64,000 bases of DNA from Archangium sp. (GTDB lineage: Bacteria > Myxococcota > Myxococcia > Myxococcales > Myxococcaceae), in NCBI GenBank assembly GCA_022843845.1, contig JALHMW010000017.1, forward strand, positions 32,920 through 96,919, read 5' to 3'. Under the pieces are notes generated by a model. That model made no database searches, had not been told where the DNA came from, and worked only from the letters and a program-made list of their open reading frames with translations. This document shows, in pieces, positions 33,805-43,389 of this stretch (positions are counted from its first letter, which is position 1; each line of letters begins with the position of its first letter). Position numbers and translations under genes: made by a program.

Positions 33805-35106
33805 ATGGCGAAGGCACCATCGAACGCCCACCGTCGCGTGGCCATCGTGAGCGGGTTGCGGACCCCCTTCGTCAAGGCCGCGACCGTGTTCGCCGACCTC
33901 ACCGCGCTCGACCTCGGCCGCATCGTCGTGTCGGAGCTCGTGCAGCGCTCCGAAATCGATCCCAACGAGATCGACAGCGTTGTCTTCGGCCAGGTCATTC
34001 CCGGGCTCACCGCCGCCAGCATCGCGCGTGAGGTGGTGTTGACCTCGGGCCTGCCTCGCAAGATCGAGGCGTACACGGTGGCCCGCGCCTGCGCGACGAG
34101 CGTGCAGGCGATGGTGAACGCCGCCAACGCCATCGCGCTCGGTCAGTCCGACGTCGCCATCGCCGGCGGCACCGAGTCGATGAGCGATCCTCCGATCTTC
34201 ACCAGCCGGCCGCTCGCCCACGCGCTCGCCGAGTCCTCTCGCGCCCGCACGCTCGCTGCGCGCGTGAAGCCGTTTCAGAAGCTGTCTCCGAAAGATCTCA
34301 TCCCCGTCCCGCCGGCCATCGCCGAGTACACGACCGGCCTCTCGATGGGCGACTCGGCCGAGAAGATGGCGAAAGAGAACGGCATCACCCGCAAGGAGCA
34401 GGACGAGATCGCCCTCGCTTCACACCAGAACGCCGCGATGGCGTGGAAGGCCGGTTTCTTCGACGCCGAGGTGATGCACGTGCCAGTGCCGCCGAAGTAC
34501 GCGACGGTCGCCGACAAGGACAACATCGTGCGCGCCGACACCTCGCTCGAGGCGCTCATGGCCCTCAAGCCGGTGTTCGATCGCAAGTACGGCACGGTCA
34601 CCGCCGGCAACGCGTCGCCGCTCACCGATGGCGCCGCCGCGCTCCTGCTCATGAGCGAAGAGAAGGCGAAGGCGCTCGGGTATCAGCCGCTCGGCTACCT
34701 GCGCTCTCACGCGTTCGCCGCGACCGACCCGGCAGACCAGCTCCTCCAGGGCCCTGCGTACGCCGCGCCGCTCGCGCTCGATCGCGCCGGCATGTCGCTC
34801 AAGGACATCGATCTCATCGACATGCACGAAGCCTTCGCCGCGCAGATCGCCTCCAACATTCAGGCGTTCGCCTCGCGCGCGTTCGCCGAGAAGCTTGGAC
34901 GTTCCGCGCCGCTCGGAGAGGTCGATCGCACCCGCCTCAACGTCAACGGCGGCTCCATCGCCATCGGCCACCCGTTCGCGGCCACCGGCGCCCGCATCGT
35001 TCACCAGACGCTGCGCGAGCTGAAGCGTCGCAGCCTCGGCACGGCCCTCATCACCGTCTGCGCGCAGGGTGGGCTCGGCGCCGCGGTCGTCCTGGAGCGA
35101 GTCTGA
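33805..35106 (+). CDS. fadI: acetyl-CoA C-acyltransferase (beta-oxidation thiolase)
   Basis: 433 residues, normal for FadI/FadA thiolases, with AAGGAGG before the ATG. The nucleophile Cys is in VARACATSVQAM (near residue 95). The C-terminal catalytic motifs are NGGSIAIGHPFAATGAR (His) and CAQGGLGAAVVL (second Cys). It cuts 3-ketoacyl-CoA with CoA to give acetyl-CoA, the last step of beta-oxidation. The gene is followed two bases later by fadJ, so both subunits of the fatty-acid oxidation complex are made together. Confidence 0.93.
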   Translation: MAKAPSNAHRRVAIVSGLRTPFVKAATVFADLTALDLGRIVVSELVQRSEIDPNEIDSVVFGQVIPGLTAASIAREVVLTSGLPRKIEAYTVARACATSVQAMVNAANAIALGQSDVAIAGGTESMSDPPIFTSRPLAHALAESSRARTLAARVKPFQKLSPKDLIPVPPAIAEYTTGLSMGDSAEKMAKENGITRKEQDEIALASHQNAAMAWKAGFFDAEVMHVPVPPKYATVADKDNIVRADTSLEALMALKPVFDRKYGTVTAGNASPLTDGAAALLLMSEEKAKALGYQPLGYLRSHAFAATDPADQLLQGPAYAAPLALDRAGMSLKDIDLIDMHEAFAAQIASNIQAFASRAFAEKLGRSAPLGEVDRTRLNVNGGSIAIGHPFAATGARIVHQTLRELKRRSLGTALITVCAQGGLGAAVVLERV

Positions 35107-35108
35107 TC

Positions 35109-37295
35109 ATGAGCAGCTTCCACTACAGCGTCGAAGACTCCGTCGCGGTCATCACCTTCGACATCGAGGGCGAAGCCGTCAACACGCTCTCTCCAGCCAT
35201 CAGCGAGGAGTTCGAGACGCTGATGACGAAGGCCGCCTCCGACACCACCGCCAAGGCGATCGTCTTCATCTCAGGCAAGAAGGACAGCTTCATCGCCGGC
35301 GCGAAGATCGACTTCCTCTCGACGCTCAAGACGAGCGCCGAAGCCGTCGCGCTGTGCCGTCAGGGCCAGGCCGGGTTCGACCGCCTCGACGCGTTCGAGA
35401 AGCCCGTCGTCGCCGCCATCAACGGCGCCTGTCTCGGCGGTGGCCTCGAGTGGGCCCTCGCCTGTGACTACCGCGTCGCCACCGACAGCCCGAAGACGTC
35501 CATCGGGCTGCCTGAAGTGCAGCTCGGCCTCATTCCCGGCGCGGGCGGCACGCAGCGGCTCCCGCGGCTCATCGGAGCGCAGGCCGCGCTCGATCTGATC
35601 CTCACCGGCAAGGCCCTCAAGGCGAAGAAGGCGCTCAAGCTCGGAGTGGTCGATGAAGTCGTGCCGGCGCCGATTCTTCGACTGGTCGCCTGTCGTCGCG
35701 CGCTCGAGATGGCCGATGGGAAACTGGTCATCGATCGCACCCGCGGGCTCTCGAGCGTCGCGAAGAGCCGCTCCTTCAAAGACATTCTTCGTGGGCTCTC
35801 GGATCAGAAGGCGTGGGCGGAGCTCGCGCTCGAAGACAATCCGGTCGGGCGCAAGGTGCTCTTCGATCAAGCGAAGAAGGAATTGCTCAAGAAGACCAAA
35901 GGCAAATACCCCGCGCCGGAGAAGGCGCTCGAGGTGATCAAGACCGGCCTCGACAAGGGCTTCCAGGCCGGGCTCGAGGCTGAAGCGCAGGCGTTCGGAG
36001 AGCTGGTCGTCTCTGACGTCTCGAAGCGGCTGGTCGAGATCTTCTTCGCCACCACCGCGCTCAAGAAGGACAACGGCACGAGGAACCCAGACGTGAAGCC
36101 TCGCCCCGTCACCAAGCTCGGCATGGTCGGCGGAGGCCTGATGGGTGGCGGCATCGCGTACGTCGCTTCGGCGCTCCAGGGCGTGCCCGTTCGTTTGAAG
36201 GACCGTGACGATGCCGGCGTCGGCCGTGCGCTCGCCTACGTGCGCGGCCTCTACGACGATCGCGTGCGTCGCAAGAGCCTCACCTGGCGTGAACGCGACA
36301 AGCAGCTCGCGCTCGTCACTGCGACGACCGACTCCTCGGGCTTCAAGAACGCCGAGGTCGTCATCGAGGCGGTGTTCGAGGACTTGAAGCTGAAGCACCA
36401 GGTGCTCCGGGAGATCGAGACGGTCGGCCGCCCCGACGTGATCTTCGCGTCGAACACGTCTTCCTTACCCATCACGAAGATCGCCGAGGCCTCCCGCCAC
36501 CCCGAGACCGTCATCGGAATGCACTACTTCAGCCCAGTGCACAAAATGCCGCTGCTCGAGATCATCACCCATCCCGGCACTGCGGATTGGGTCACGGCCA
36601 CGTGCGTCGAGGTCGGCAAGAAACAGGGCAAGACCGTCATCGTGGTGAACGACGGCGTCGGCTTCTACACGTCACGCATCCTCGCTCCGTATTTGAACGA
36701 AGCGGCGTTCCTGCTGGCCGAAGGCGCCGACATCGCCGAGCTCGATCGCGCGCTCACCGAGTTCGGGTTCCCCGTCGGGCCGATCACGCTGCTCGATGAG
36801 GTCGGCATCGACGTCGCTGCGAAGGTCTCGAAGATCATGCACGACGCGTACGGCGATCGAATGCTCGCGCCTGCGACGACTGACGTGCTGGTGGCCGATG
36901 GCCGCCTCGGACGCAAAGCGAAGAAGGGCTTCTACACGTACGAGTCGGGCAAGAAGAAAGAGGTCGACCCGACGATCTACGCGCTGCTCAAGGGCGTGGA
37001 GCGCAAGCGCATCGATCGCCCCGAGCTCGCCGAGCGCTGTGTGCTGCAGATGGTGAACGAGGCCGTGCGCTGTCTGGGCGAAGGCATCTTGCGCTCCCCG
37101 CGCGACGGAGACATCGGCGCCATCTTCGGCCTCGGCTTCCCGCCGTTCCTCGGTGGGCCGTTCCGCTACGCCGAAGCGCAGGGCATCGGTCGAACGCTCC
37201 AGCGACTCGAGCACTACCAGGAGCGCCACGGCGTTCGGTACACGCCAGCGCCCCTGTTCGCTGAGCTCGTCAAGACGGGCAGACGGTTCTACTGA
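35109..37295 (+). CDS. fadJ: fatty-acid oxidation complex alpha subunit (hydratase/3-hydroxyacyl-CoA dehydrogenase)
   Basis: 728 residues from the ATG at 35109; the much longer open frame upstream overlaps fadI and is a shadow. The N-terminal enoyl-CoA hydratase domain has both active-site Glu motifs (GGGLEWALACDY near 113 and GLPEVQLGLIPGAGG near 135). The dehydrogenase domain starts with the NAD-binding GMVGGGLMGGG near 338 and has the catalytic HYFSPVHKMPLLE near 471. It hydrates enoyl-CoA and oxidises the 3-hydroxy product for FadI. The stop overlaps the methyltransferase start by one base. Confidence 0.93.
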   Translation: MSSFHYSVEDSVAVITFDIEGEAVNTLSPAISEEFETLMTKAASDTTAKAIVFISGKKDSFIAGAKIDFLSTLKTSAEAVALCRQGQAGFDRLDAFEKPVVAAINGACLGGGLEWALACDYRVATDSPKTSIGLPEVQLGLIPGAGGTQRLPRLIGAQAALDLILTGKALKAKKALKLGVVDEVVPAPILRLVACRRALEMADGKLVIDRTRGLSSVAKSRSFKDILRGLSDQKAWAELALEDNPVGRKVLFDQAKKELLKKTKGKYPAPEKALEVIKTGLDKGFQAGLEAEAQAFGELVVSDVSKRLVEIFFATTALKKDNGTRNPDVKPRPVTKLGMVGGGLMGGGIAYVASALQGVPVRLKDRDDAGVGRALAYVRGLYDDRVRRKSLTWRERDKQLALVTATTDSSGFKNAEVVIEAVFEDLKLKHQVLREIETVGRPDVIFASNTSSLPITKIAEASRHPETVIGMHYFSPVHKMPLLEIITHPGTADWVTATCVEVGKKQGKTVIVVNDGVGFYTSRILAPYLNEAAFLLAEGADIAELDRALTEFGFPVGPITLLDEVGIDVAAKVSKIMHDAYGDRMLAPATTDVLVADGRLGRKAKKGFYTYESGKKKEVDPTIYALLKGVERKRIDRPELAERCVLQMVNEAVRCLGEGILRSPRDGDIGAIFGLGFPPFLGGPFRYAEAQGIGRTLQRLEHYQERHGVRYTPAPLFAELVKTGRRFY

Positions 37296-37951
37296 TGCGC
37301 GGCTTCCACCCAGCACTCGCCGCGTTCTCGCAGCTGCCGCTCGCGGAGCGCCTCTTCGTCCACGCGCGGCTCTTCTCGGCTCCGCTCGAAGCGATGGCGA
37401 CGAGAGTCAAAGGCACGCGCGTCGCCGACATCGGCTGCGGCCACGGCGTGCTCGTGTCGTTGCTCGCCGTTGGTTTTCCCGAGCGTGAAGTCTGGGGCGT
37501 CGATCCCGACGAGCGGAAGATCGACTGGGCGCGGCGCTCCATCGGAACGTTTCCGAACGTGAAGCTCCAGGTCGGCACCGTCGAGGCCCTCGCGAAGGAG
37601 CAGCCGCACCGCTTCGACACGCTCTTCGTCGCCGACGTCCTCTATCTGCTCCCGCCCGCGCAGTGGCCTGCGTTCCTCGCGGCGTGCCGTGCGCTCCTCG
37701 TTCCGGGCGGCCGCCTCGTCATCAAGGAGGCCGAGAACGACGGCTCGTGGCGCGTGAAGACGGCGCTGCTTCAAGAGCAGGTGATGGTGAAGGTCCTCCG
37801 GCGCACCCACGGCAGCGGCGCTCTCGGCTTCGAGCCGCGTGAGACCCTGAAGCGAGCACTCGAGGAGACAGGTTTCTCAGTCATCGAGAGTGTTTCTCTC
37901 TCTCGTGGATACACCACCCCCCATGTACTTTTCGTCGCGGAGTGTGCGTAG
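37295..37951 (+). CDS. class I SAM-dependent methyltransferase
   Basis: 218 residues. Motif I is VADIGCGHGVLVSLLA, with the acidic ribose-binding residue in VWGVDPDERKI; later motifs are DTLFVADVLYLL and LVPGGRLVIKEAE. Start TGATG overlaps the fadJ stop, so it belongs to the beta-oxidation operon. The residues that choose a substrate are not diagnostic; a fatty acid, lipid or small molecule is possible from context only. Confidence 0.82.
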   Translation: MRGFHPALAAFSQLPLAERLFVHARLFSAPLEAMATRVKGTRVADIGCGHGVLVSLLAVGFPEREVWGVDPDERKIDWARRSIGTFPNVKLQVGTVEALAKEQPHRFDTLFVADVLYLLPPAQWPAFLAACRALLVPGGRLVIKEAENDGSWRVKTALLQEQVMVKVLRRTHGSGALGFEPRETLKRALEETGFSVIESVSLSRGYTTPHVLFVAECA

Positions 37952-38018
37952 AGTCGCGTCGATCATAAGGGGCCGTCGCCTTCGTTCGCGACAGCAGAAC
38001 TTCCAAGGAGTCTCGATC

Positions 38019-40565
38019 ATGACGCGTCTCTCGTTCGTCGCGCTGCTCTGCGCTGGCGTCATTTCCTGCAGCCCGCCTGTTCGCACCTGCACCTCGACCG
38101 CCGAGTGTGGCTCGGGTCAATCGTGTGTCGGTGGGCAGTGTCGCGCCGGTGCCGCAGCCGGAGGCGGCATCGGCAACGGCAACGGCACCGGTGGTGGCAA
38201 CGCATCAGCTGGCGGCAGTGCAGGCGGAGGCACTGCCGGCGGCAGGACGATCGTCACTGGCTGCGACCCGATGGCGGCCGACAACGCCACACGCGACACC
38301 GACTGTGACGGCTTGTCTGATCAAGAGGAGTACGGCACCGACTACGGCAACAACGCCCGCACCGACCCCTGCAACAGCGACAGCGATGGCGACGGTCTGC
38401 CCGACGGCCTCGAGATGGGGAAGACGACGACGCCCAACGCGGCGTGTGGCGCCTTGTTCCAGCCCGACACCGACCCCGCCAGCAAGACCAACCCGACGCA
38501 GGAAGACACCGACGGTGACGGCCTGAAGGACGGCGTCGAAGACACGAATCAAGATGGCGCGCGGCAGGCCACCGAGACCAACCCGCTGCGCGTCGACACC
38601 GACTGCGACGGCTACTCGGACAAGGAAGAGGTCGACGGTGCGGCCGGCTGCGCCACCAACCCGACCCTGAAAGACACCGACAGCGACGGCCTGCCTGACG
38701 GCGTCGAGGGCAAACTCGTGCCCCCTGGCGCCGACCCACGCGGCTGCAACTACGCGGCGACCACCTTCGACGCTGACACCTCGACGGGCTCCAACGCCTG
38801 CAGCGCCGACACCGACGGTGATGGCATCGCCGACGGCGCCGAAGACACCAACTCCAACGGCCGCGTCGACATGGGCGAGCTCAACCCCAACGACTCGATG
38901 GACGCGATGGGCCCCGCACAGCAGGCATGCTCCACGGCCAACCTGCGCCCGGTCTCGTTCCACACCTCGGGGTCGGCTGACGTGCAGGTGGCGCTGGTGC
39001 CCGAGTTCATGGAAGTCGCGAAGCTGACCCTCGCCAACGATGAGCGCGGCATCGTCTTCTTCAACCCGGTGACGAAGGTCGGCGGTATCGCCATCTCGAA
39101 GACGATGGGCGTCGGCGCGACCCCCTCGGCCGAAGAGGCCACCGGCCGCAGCGCCCTCGCCGGCATTGGTACCATCGCCACGCCGCTCACGCAGACCTAC
39201 ACCAGCTGGGACGGCTTCGCCGGCGTTCGGGCCACCTACGATGTCAGCTCGAACCGCGACGCGAAGGACTTCGTCAACGAGCTCGCGCGCCGCGTCCTCG
39301 GCCAGGCGGCTGGCGGGTTGCTGATGGGCACGGGCGGCACCACTGGCCCGTTCAAGGTTCAGGCGGTCTACGTTCGCCGCACCGCGACGCGCGCGGTGAC
39401 GGTGATCGCCGCGATTCCCACCTCGCTCTTCAACGGCGCGCCGCTGTTTCAGCTCGACGACGTCGGCGGTGGCACCGCCGTCTCGCAGTCGGGAGATCTC
39501 ACCGCAACCCAGTGCGAGACGTTCACCGCGACCGCCAACGCGAAGGTCGACTTCTTGTGGGTCGTCGACGACAGCTGCTCGATGGACTCGTCGCAAGACG
39601 CAGTTCGCAACGCCGGCGCGCTCTTCGGTACCAAGTTGGCCTCGGCTGGGCTCGACTGGCGCGCTGCGGCTGTGACGACTGGTTACTACTCGGGCTCGGG
39701 CGGCTCGACACGCGAGTGGACGGCCATGACGACGGTGATGTCCAGCTGGTTCGATCGCACGAGCGGCTCGTGGTTCGGCCTCGGCGGCTCGGGCTCGGAG
39801 CGCGGCTTCCCCTCGGCGCGCGCCTTCATCGAGCGCACCGGCCCACAGGTCCGCGGGCCGTTCCGCGCAGACGCCAACCCCAACCTCATCTTCCTTTCGG
39901 ACACTGGCGATCAGTCGAACACCACGCAGGCCTTCGGTCAGTTCCTCACGACGACGTTCGCCGGCCGTCAGGTCCTCGCGCACGCCATCGCCTGCCCCGC
40001 AGGAATGGACTGCGGCGACGGCAGTCGTGAGTCGACCCCGCCAACGTACGGCACCGTCGTGCAGCTCACCGGCGGCGTGCTCGGCACCATTCAGGAATTC
40101 AACGTCACCAACCCCAACGCCGCCCAGCGCGCCCGCCAGGAGACGATCATCGACGCCATCTTGAGCGCCGCCATCGGTGGCACGGGCCGCCAGCTCAACC
40201 GCCCGCCGATCTCGGCCACCATCAAGGTCGCCATCGAGGCCAACGGCACCGCCGGCGCCTGCAACACCGCCGACGTGCCCCGCAGCCGCATGAACGGCTG
40301 GGACATCGACTCGGCCACGCGCCGCATCGTCTTCTACGGGACGTGCCGGCCGACGACGGGCAGGCGGGTCGCCGTCTCGTACCGCTACTGGATCGACAAC
40401 AGCCCCGACGCGAACGGTGACCCCTGTGGAGGCACCTGTGTGGCGCCGTTCATGTGCGACCCGAACGCGCGCGCCTGCGTGTGCATGCCGAACTGCGGCA
40501 ACACGTGCGGCACGGGGCTGACCTGCAAGCAGGCGACCTGCGCCTGCGAGCCCGGCATCGAGTAG
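38019..40565 (+). CDS. lipoprotein with calcium-type repeats and VWA-like domain
   Basis: 848 residues from the ATG at 38019, with AAGGAG eight bases upstream; lipobox GVISC. A Cys-rich N-terminus and Gly/Asn linker lead to six or so thrombospondin-type-3-like calcium repeats (about 85-300; DTDCDGLSDQEEYGTD, DSDGDGLPDGLE). A middle domain follows, then a VWA-like segment near 510-700 with a MIDAS-type VVDDSCSMDSSQ (D-x-S-x-S in DDSCS) and LIFLSDTGDQSN. The C-terminus is EGF-like (CGGTCVAPFMC, CGTGLTCKQ). Such proteins bind metal and partners at the cell surface; the ligand is unknown. Confidence 0.82.
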   Translation: MTRLSFVALLCAGVISCSPPVRTCTSTAECGSGQSCVGGQCRAGAAAGGGIGNGNGTGGGNASAGGSAGGGTAGGRTIVTGCDPMAADNATRDTDCDGLSDQEEYGTDYGNNARTDPCNSDSDGDGLPDGLEMGKTTTPNAACGALFQPDTDPASKTNPTQEDTDGDGLKDGVEDTNQDGARQATETNPLRVDTDCDGYSDKEEVDGAAGCATNPTLKDTDSDGLPDGVEGKLVPPGADPRGCNYAATTFDADTSTGSNACSADTDGDGIADGAEDTNSNGRVDMGELNPNDSMDAMGPAQQACSTANLRPVSFHTSGSADVQVALVPEFMEVAKLTLANDERGIVFFNPVTKVGGIAISKTMGVGATPSAEEATGRSALAGIGTIATPLTQTYTSWDGFAGVRATYDVSSNRDAKDFVNELARRVLGQAAGGLLMGTGGTTGPFKVQAVYVRRTATRAVTVIAAIPTSLFNGAPLFQLDDVGGGTAVSQSGDLTATQCETFTATANAKVDFLWVVDDSCSMDSSQDAVRNAGALFGTKLASAGLDWRAAAVTTGYYSGSGGSTREWTAMTTVMSSWFDRTSGSWFGLGGSGSERGFPSARAFIERTGPQVRGPFRADANPNLIFLSDTGDQSNTTQAFGQFLTTTFAGRQVLAHAIACPAGMDCGDGSRESTPPTYGTVVQLTGGVLGTIQEFNVTNPNAAQRARQETIIDAILSAAIGGTGRQLNRPPISATIKVAIEANGTAGACNTADVPRSRMNGWDIDSATRRIVFYGTCRPTTGRRVAVSYRYWIDNSPDANGDPCGGTCVAPFMCDPNARACVCMPNCGNTCGTGLTCKQATCACEPGIE

Positions 40566-40580
40566 CGCCGAAAGGTGGAC

Positions 40581-40602
40581 GGCCGGCTCAGGTGAGCTGG
40601 CC
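40581..40602. terminator. bidirectional hairpin between convergent genes
   Basis: GGCCGGCTC (40581-40589) and GAGCTGGCC (40594-40602) pair over 9 positions with one G-T and an AGGT loop. It lies between the end of the calcium-repeat lipoprotein and the end of the YdjC gene, overlapping the latter's stop codon. No T-run. Confidence 0.45.
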
Positions 40603-41409
40603 GTACCGCACGAGCTCGATCTTCCGGCGCTCGATCACGTCGACGACGGCGGGGCTGGTGAGCGCCTCGAGTTCCGACTCCCAGTCGTAGCGCCACGAGG
40701 GGTCTTCGGCGACGACGCCGGGCGCGAGGCCCGGGTGGGTGACGATCTCGTGATCGCCGTCGGGCAACCGCTCCAGCAGCCGCACCAGCCGCGCCACGCT
40801 CAAGCGCCCCGACTCGAAGACGCCCCACGCTCGAATGCGCTTTCCCGCTGCCTTCACCGGAGCGCGCGCCAGCCCCGCCAGCAGCGTCGCCTTCGCCGCG
40901 CTCGCCGGGTGGGCCAGCCAGCGCACCTGCGGGCGTTCTCTCGGCCAGCGCACCGCCAGGCCCTCACGCGCTGCGAGCTCCTCGACGATCGACGAGACGC
41001 CCGGCAGCAGGTGCAGGTGCTGGTGGGTGTCGAGGTGATCGACGACGGCGCCGAACGCCCGCGCGCGGGTCAGCTGCGCCTCGAACTCCAGCGCGACCTC
41101 GTCGCGGGGAATCAGCCCGCTCAGCCACGCCACCGACAGCTCTGCCCAGTTCCTGCGAAACCGGCCCCCCGGCGCGAGCCAGCGCACCTGGCGCGTCTCG
41201 GCCGCAGGCGTGAGGTGAGTCGTCAGACACAGGTGCACGCCGACGCCGAGGCCGACCGCCTGCGCGCGCTCGATCGCGAAGCGGGCCGTCTTGCCCGTCA
41301 CCAACACGGTCGTGCTCGTCAGCACGCCTTCTTCGCGGGCCCTGAAGATGCCCTCGTCGAGGCGCGGGTGCAGCCCGAGATCGTCGGCGTTGAGGACGAG
41401 GCGCACCAT
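40588..41409 (-). CDS. YdjC/ChbG/HpnK-type carbohydrate deacetylase
   Basis: 273 residues. The metal and catalytic motifs of the YdjC family are clear: LVLNADDLGLHPRLDEGI at the N-terminus (Asp-Asp pair), GLGVGVHLCLT (His), and VDHLDTHQHLHLLPG (His cluster). These enzymes remove N-acetyl groups from chitooligosaccharides or, as HpnK, from glycosylated hopanoids. It starts four bases after the stop of a lipid-type glycosyltransferase gene, which fits a pair that adds and then deacetylates an amino sugar on a lipid carrier; this pairing is inference. Confidence 0.87.
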   Translation of the reverse strand: MVRLVLNADDLGLHPRLDEGIFRAREEGVLTSTTVLVTGKTARFAIERAQAVGLGVGVHLCLTTHLTPAAETRQVRWLAPGGRFRRNWAELSVAWLSGLIPRDEVALEFEAQLTRARAFGAVVDHLDTHQHLHLLPGVSSIVEELAAREGLAVRWPRERPQVRWLAHPASAAKATLLAGLARAPVKAAGKRIRAWGVFESGRLSVARLVRLLERLPDGDHEIVTHPGLAPGVVAEDPSWRYDWESELEALTSPAVVDVIERRKIELVRYGQLT

Positions 41410-41413
41410 CGCG

Positions 41414-42193
41414 TCAGGCCGTCTTCTTGCGCTTGCGGTTGATGGGCTTCACCGACTCGGGCAGCCGCACCGGCCTCACGGCATCGCTCGGGTGCTTCAC
41501 CTCGGCGTGCAGCTGTGAGAGCTCCTTGATCATCTTCACGATCACCGAGGGTGACGCGAGCGTCGAGATGCCACGAGTGCGCGGGAAGTAGTCGACGCCC
41601 ATCTGGAACACCTTGAAGCCCTTCTTGATCGCCTTCACCACCAGCTCCGCGTCGATGAAGCTGCCCTGCGACTTGAGCTCGAGCGCCTCGAGCACGCGCC
41701 GGTGCACCACCTTGAAGCTGAAGTTGATGTCCTTGATGTGCGTGCCGAACAGCGAGGTGATCAGCGCGTTGTAGACGAAGGAGTAGACGATGCGCTTCGG
41801 GCCCTCGCTGGTGCGGTCGTGCCGGAAGGCCGAGATCATGTCGGCCTCGAGGTACTCCATCAGATGCAGCGCGCGGCCGATCTCGTTGAGGTCGAACGGC
41901 AGATCCATGTCCGAGTAGACGACGATGTCTTTGGTCGACGACGAGAAGCCGGTCTTCATCGCGCCGCCGAGCTTCTGGTTCACCTCGTGGGTGATGCAGC
42001 GCACGCGCGGGTCCTTCGCGGCGATGGCCTCGGCGAGCTCCTTCGTGCGATCGGTCGACGCGTCGTTGACGACGAGCACCTCGAAGTCGTCGGTGAGGCG
42101 CTCGAGCACCGTCACGGCCCGCGCGACGGCGCGCTCGACGTAGTCTTCTTCGTTCCACGCAGGCAGGAAGAGGCTGATGGAGGGCCGGGTCAT
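41414..42193 (-). CDS. family 2 glycosyltransferase (dolichyl/undecaprenyl-phosphate type)
   Basis: 259 residues from the ATG at 42193, directly before the fold start SISLFLPAWNEEDYV; an upstream in-frame ATG would add 31 unlikely residues. GT-A motifs: VLVVNDASTDRTKELA and VVYSDMDLPFD (the D-x-D metal site, DMD). The C-terminal hydrophobic pair seen in ArnC-type enzymes is absent, and the Lys/Arg tail (PINRKRKKT) fits a peripheral membrane enzyme of the dolichol-phosphate-mannose-synthase class. It is the first gene of a two-gene unit with the YdjC deacetylase. Confidence 0.85.
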   Translation of the reverse strand: MTRPSISLFLPAWNEEDYVERAVARAVTVLERLTDDFEVLVVNDASTDRTKELAEAIAAKDPRVRCITHEVNQKLGGAMKTGFSSSTKDIVVYSDMDLPFDLNEIGRALHLMEYLEADMISAFRHDRTSEGPKRIVYSFVYNALITSLFGTHIKDINFSFKVVHRRVLEALELKSQGSFIDAELVVKAIKKGFKVFQMGVDYFPRTRGISTLASPSVIVKMIKELSQLHAEVKHPSDAVRPVRLPESVKPINRKRKKTA

Positions 42194-42297
42194 GGGCGCG
42201 TGCTTTACCCGGCAGCAGCCGCCGAAATCCACCGCCGCGCTTCCGAGGGCCCCCGGGACACGAAAACGCCCGACAGGGGCTGTCATGACCGCAGGGA

Positions 42298-43257
42298 ATG
42301 GCTAAGAGCGCCGCACTCATGGCGGACTCGCCGGTCGCGGTGTTGGTGGTGGACGGCGGGTCGCCGCAGGCCGAGGCGTTGTGCCTGGCGTTGACCGCGA
42401 AGGGGTACGTCTGCTCCCGCGCCTCGACCGCCATCGAAGCCATTCAGCTGACGATGGACACGGTGTTCGCCGCGGCCATCGTCGAGAACACGCTGCCGGG
42501 CGAGAGCGGGTTGGCCGTCGTCAGCCACCTGCGCGGTGATGAGCGGCCGATGCCGATCTTGTTGCTCGTCGAGGGCGATGACGTCGGCTTTCGGGTCGAA
42601 GCCCTGCGCGCGGGCGCCGATGATGTCGTGTCGTCGCCGGCAGACCCTGCCGAGGTGCTCGCTCGACTCGCCCGCCGGTTGATGCTCTCGACGACCATCA
42701 CGGCGCTGCAGGTCGAGCGAGACGCGCTCAAGGCGTTGTCGACGACCGACGGGCTGACGCAGGTCGCGAACCACCGCGCGTTCCAGGAGCGCCTGAAGGA
42801 AGAGTTCAGGCGCGCTCAGCGGTACGACGACCCGATGGCGTTGATCGTGATGGACGTCGATCACTTCAAGGCCGTCAACGACACCCACGGGCACCAGGCC
42901 GGCGACGCGGTGCTGCTCGAGGTCGCCAAAGCCATTCGTACCGCCGTGCGCGAGACCGACTTCATCGCGCGCTACGGCGGTGAAGAGTTCGCCGTGCTGT
43001 TGCCGAAGACCCACCTCGCCGGAGCCCTCACCGTCGCGGAGCGCATGAGCCAGGCGATCAAGGCGGTGCGCACGGGCCCTGGCGCCACCATCCGGGTCAC
43101 CGCCAGCTTTGGCGTCTCGGGGTTCCCGGGTCGGGGCGTCACCACTGCCGAACAGCTCTTCAAGACGGCCGACGACGCGCTCTTCCGCTCCAAGCGGGAA
43201 GGCCGGAACAAGATCAGCCTCTTCCAGTCGTCGCTGTACGTCGCACGCAACGGCTGA
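42298..43257 (+). CDS. diguanylate cyclase with a degenerate receiver domain
   Basis: 319 residues from the ATG at 42298; a second ATG eight codons in is possible. Residues about 12-130 have the receiver fold, but its key residues are lost: the acidic pair is VVDGG (one Asp only), the phospho-acceptor position is Glu (IVENTLPG) and the conserved Lys is Ser (VVSSPADP). Residues about 150-310 are a GGDEF domain with an active RYGGEEFAVL and an RETD inhibitory site five residues before it, so it should make c-di-GMP and be inhibited by it. Control is probably not by normal phosphorylation. The stop codon lies in a strong hairpin. Confidence 0.9.
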   Translation: MAKSAALMADSPVAVLVVDGGSPQAEALCLALTAKGYVCSRASTAIEAIQLTMDTVFAAAIVENTLPGESGLAVVSHLRGDERPMPILLLVEGDDVGFRVEALRAGADDVVSSPADPAEVLARLARRLMLSTTITALQVERDALKALSTTDGLTQVANHRAFQERLKEEFRRAQRYDDPMALIVMDVDHFKAVNDTHGHQAGDAVLLEVAKAIRTAVRETDFIARYGGEEFAVLLPKTHLAGALTVAERMSQAIKAVRTGPGATIRVTASFGVSGFPGRGVTTAEQLFKTADDALFRSKREGRNKISLFQSSLYVARNG

Positions 43258-43285
43258 CCCTGGGGCCGCCTTCCGGCCCGGGTCA
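43255..43285 (+). terminator. strong hairpin overlapping the diguanylate cyclase stop
   Basis: TGACCC (43255-43260) pairs with GGGTCA (43280-43285) and GGGCCG (43263-43268) with CGGCCC (43274-43279), with a two-base bulge and a five-base loop: 12 pairs in all. No T-run follows, so it may act as a Rho-dependent end or mRNA stabiliser. Confidence 0.55.
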
Positions 43286-43389
43286 TCCACGACCGCAAAC
43301 ACACCCCAGGGTCGCGGGCGACCTCGACAGCGTCTCCGCACATGTCGCACACTCCCTCAAAGTTCATGGGGTTGCCGCGACTCATGGGT

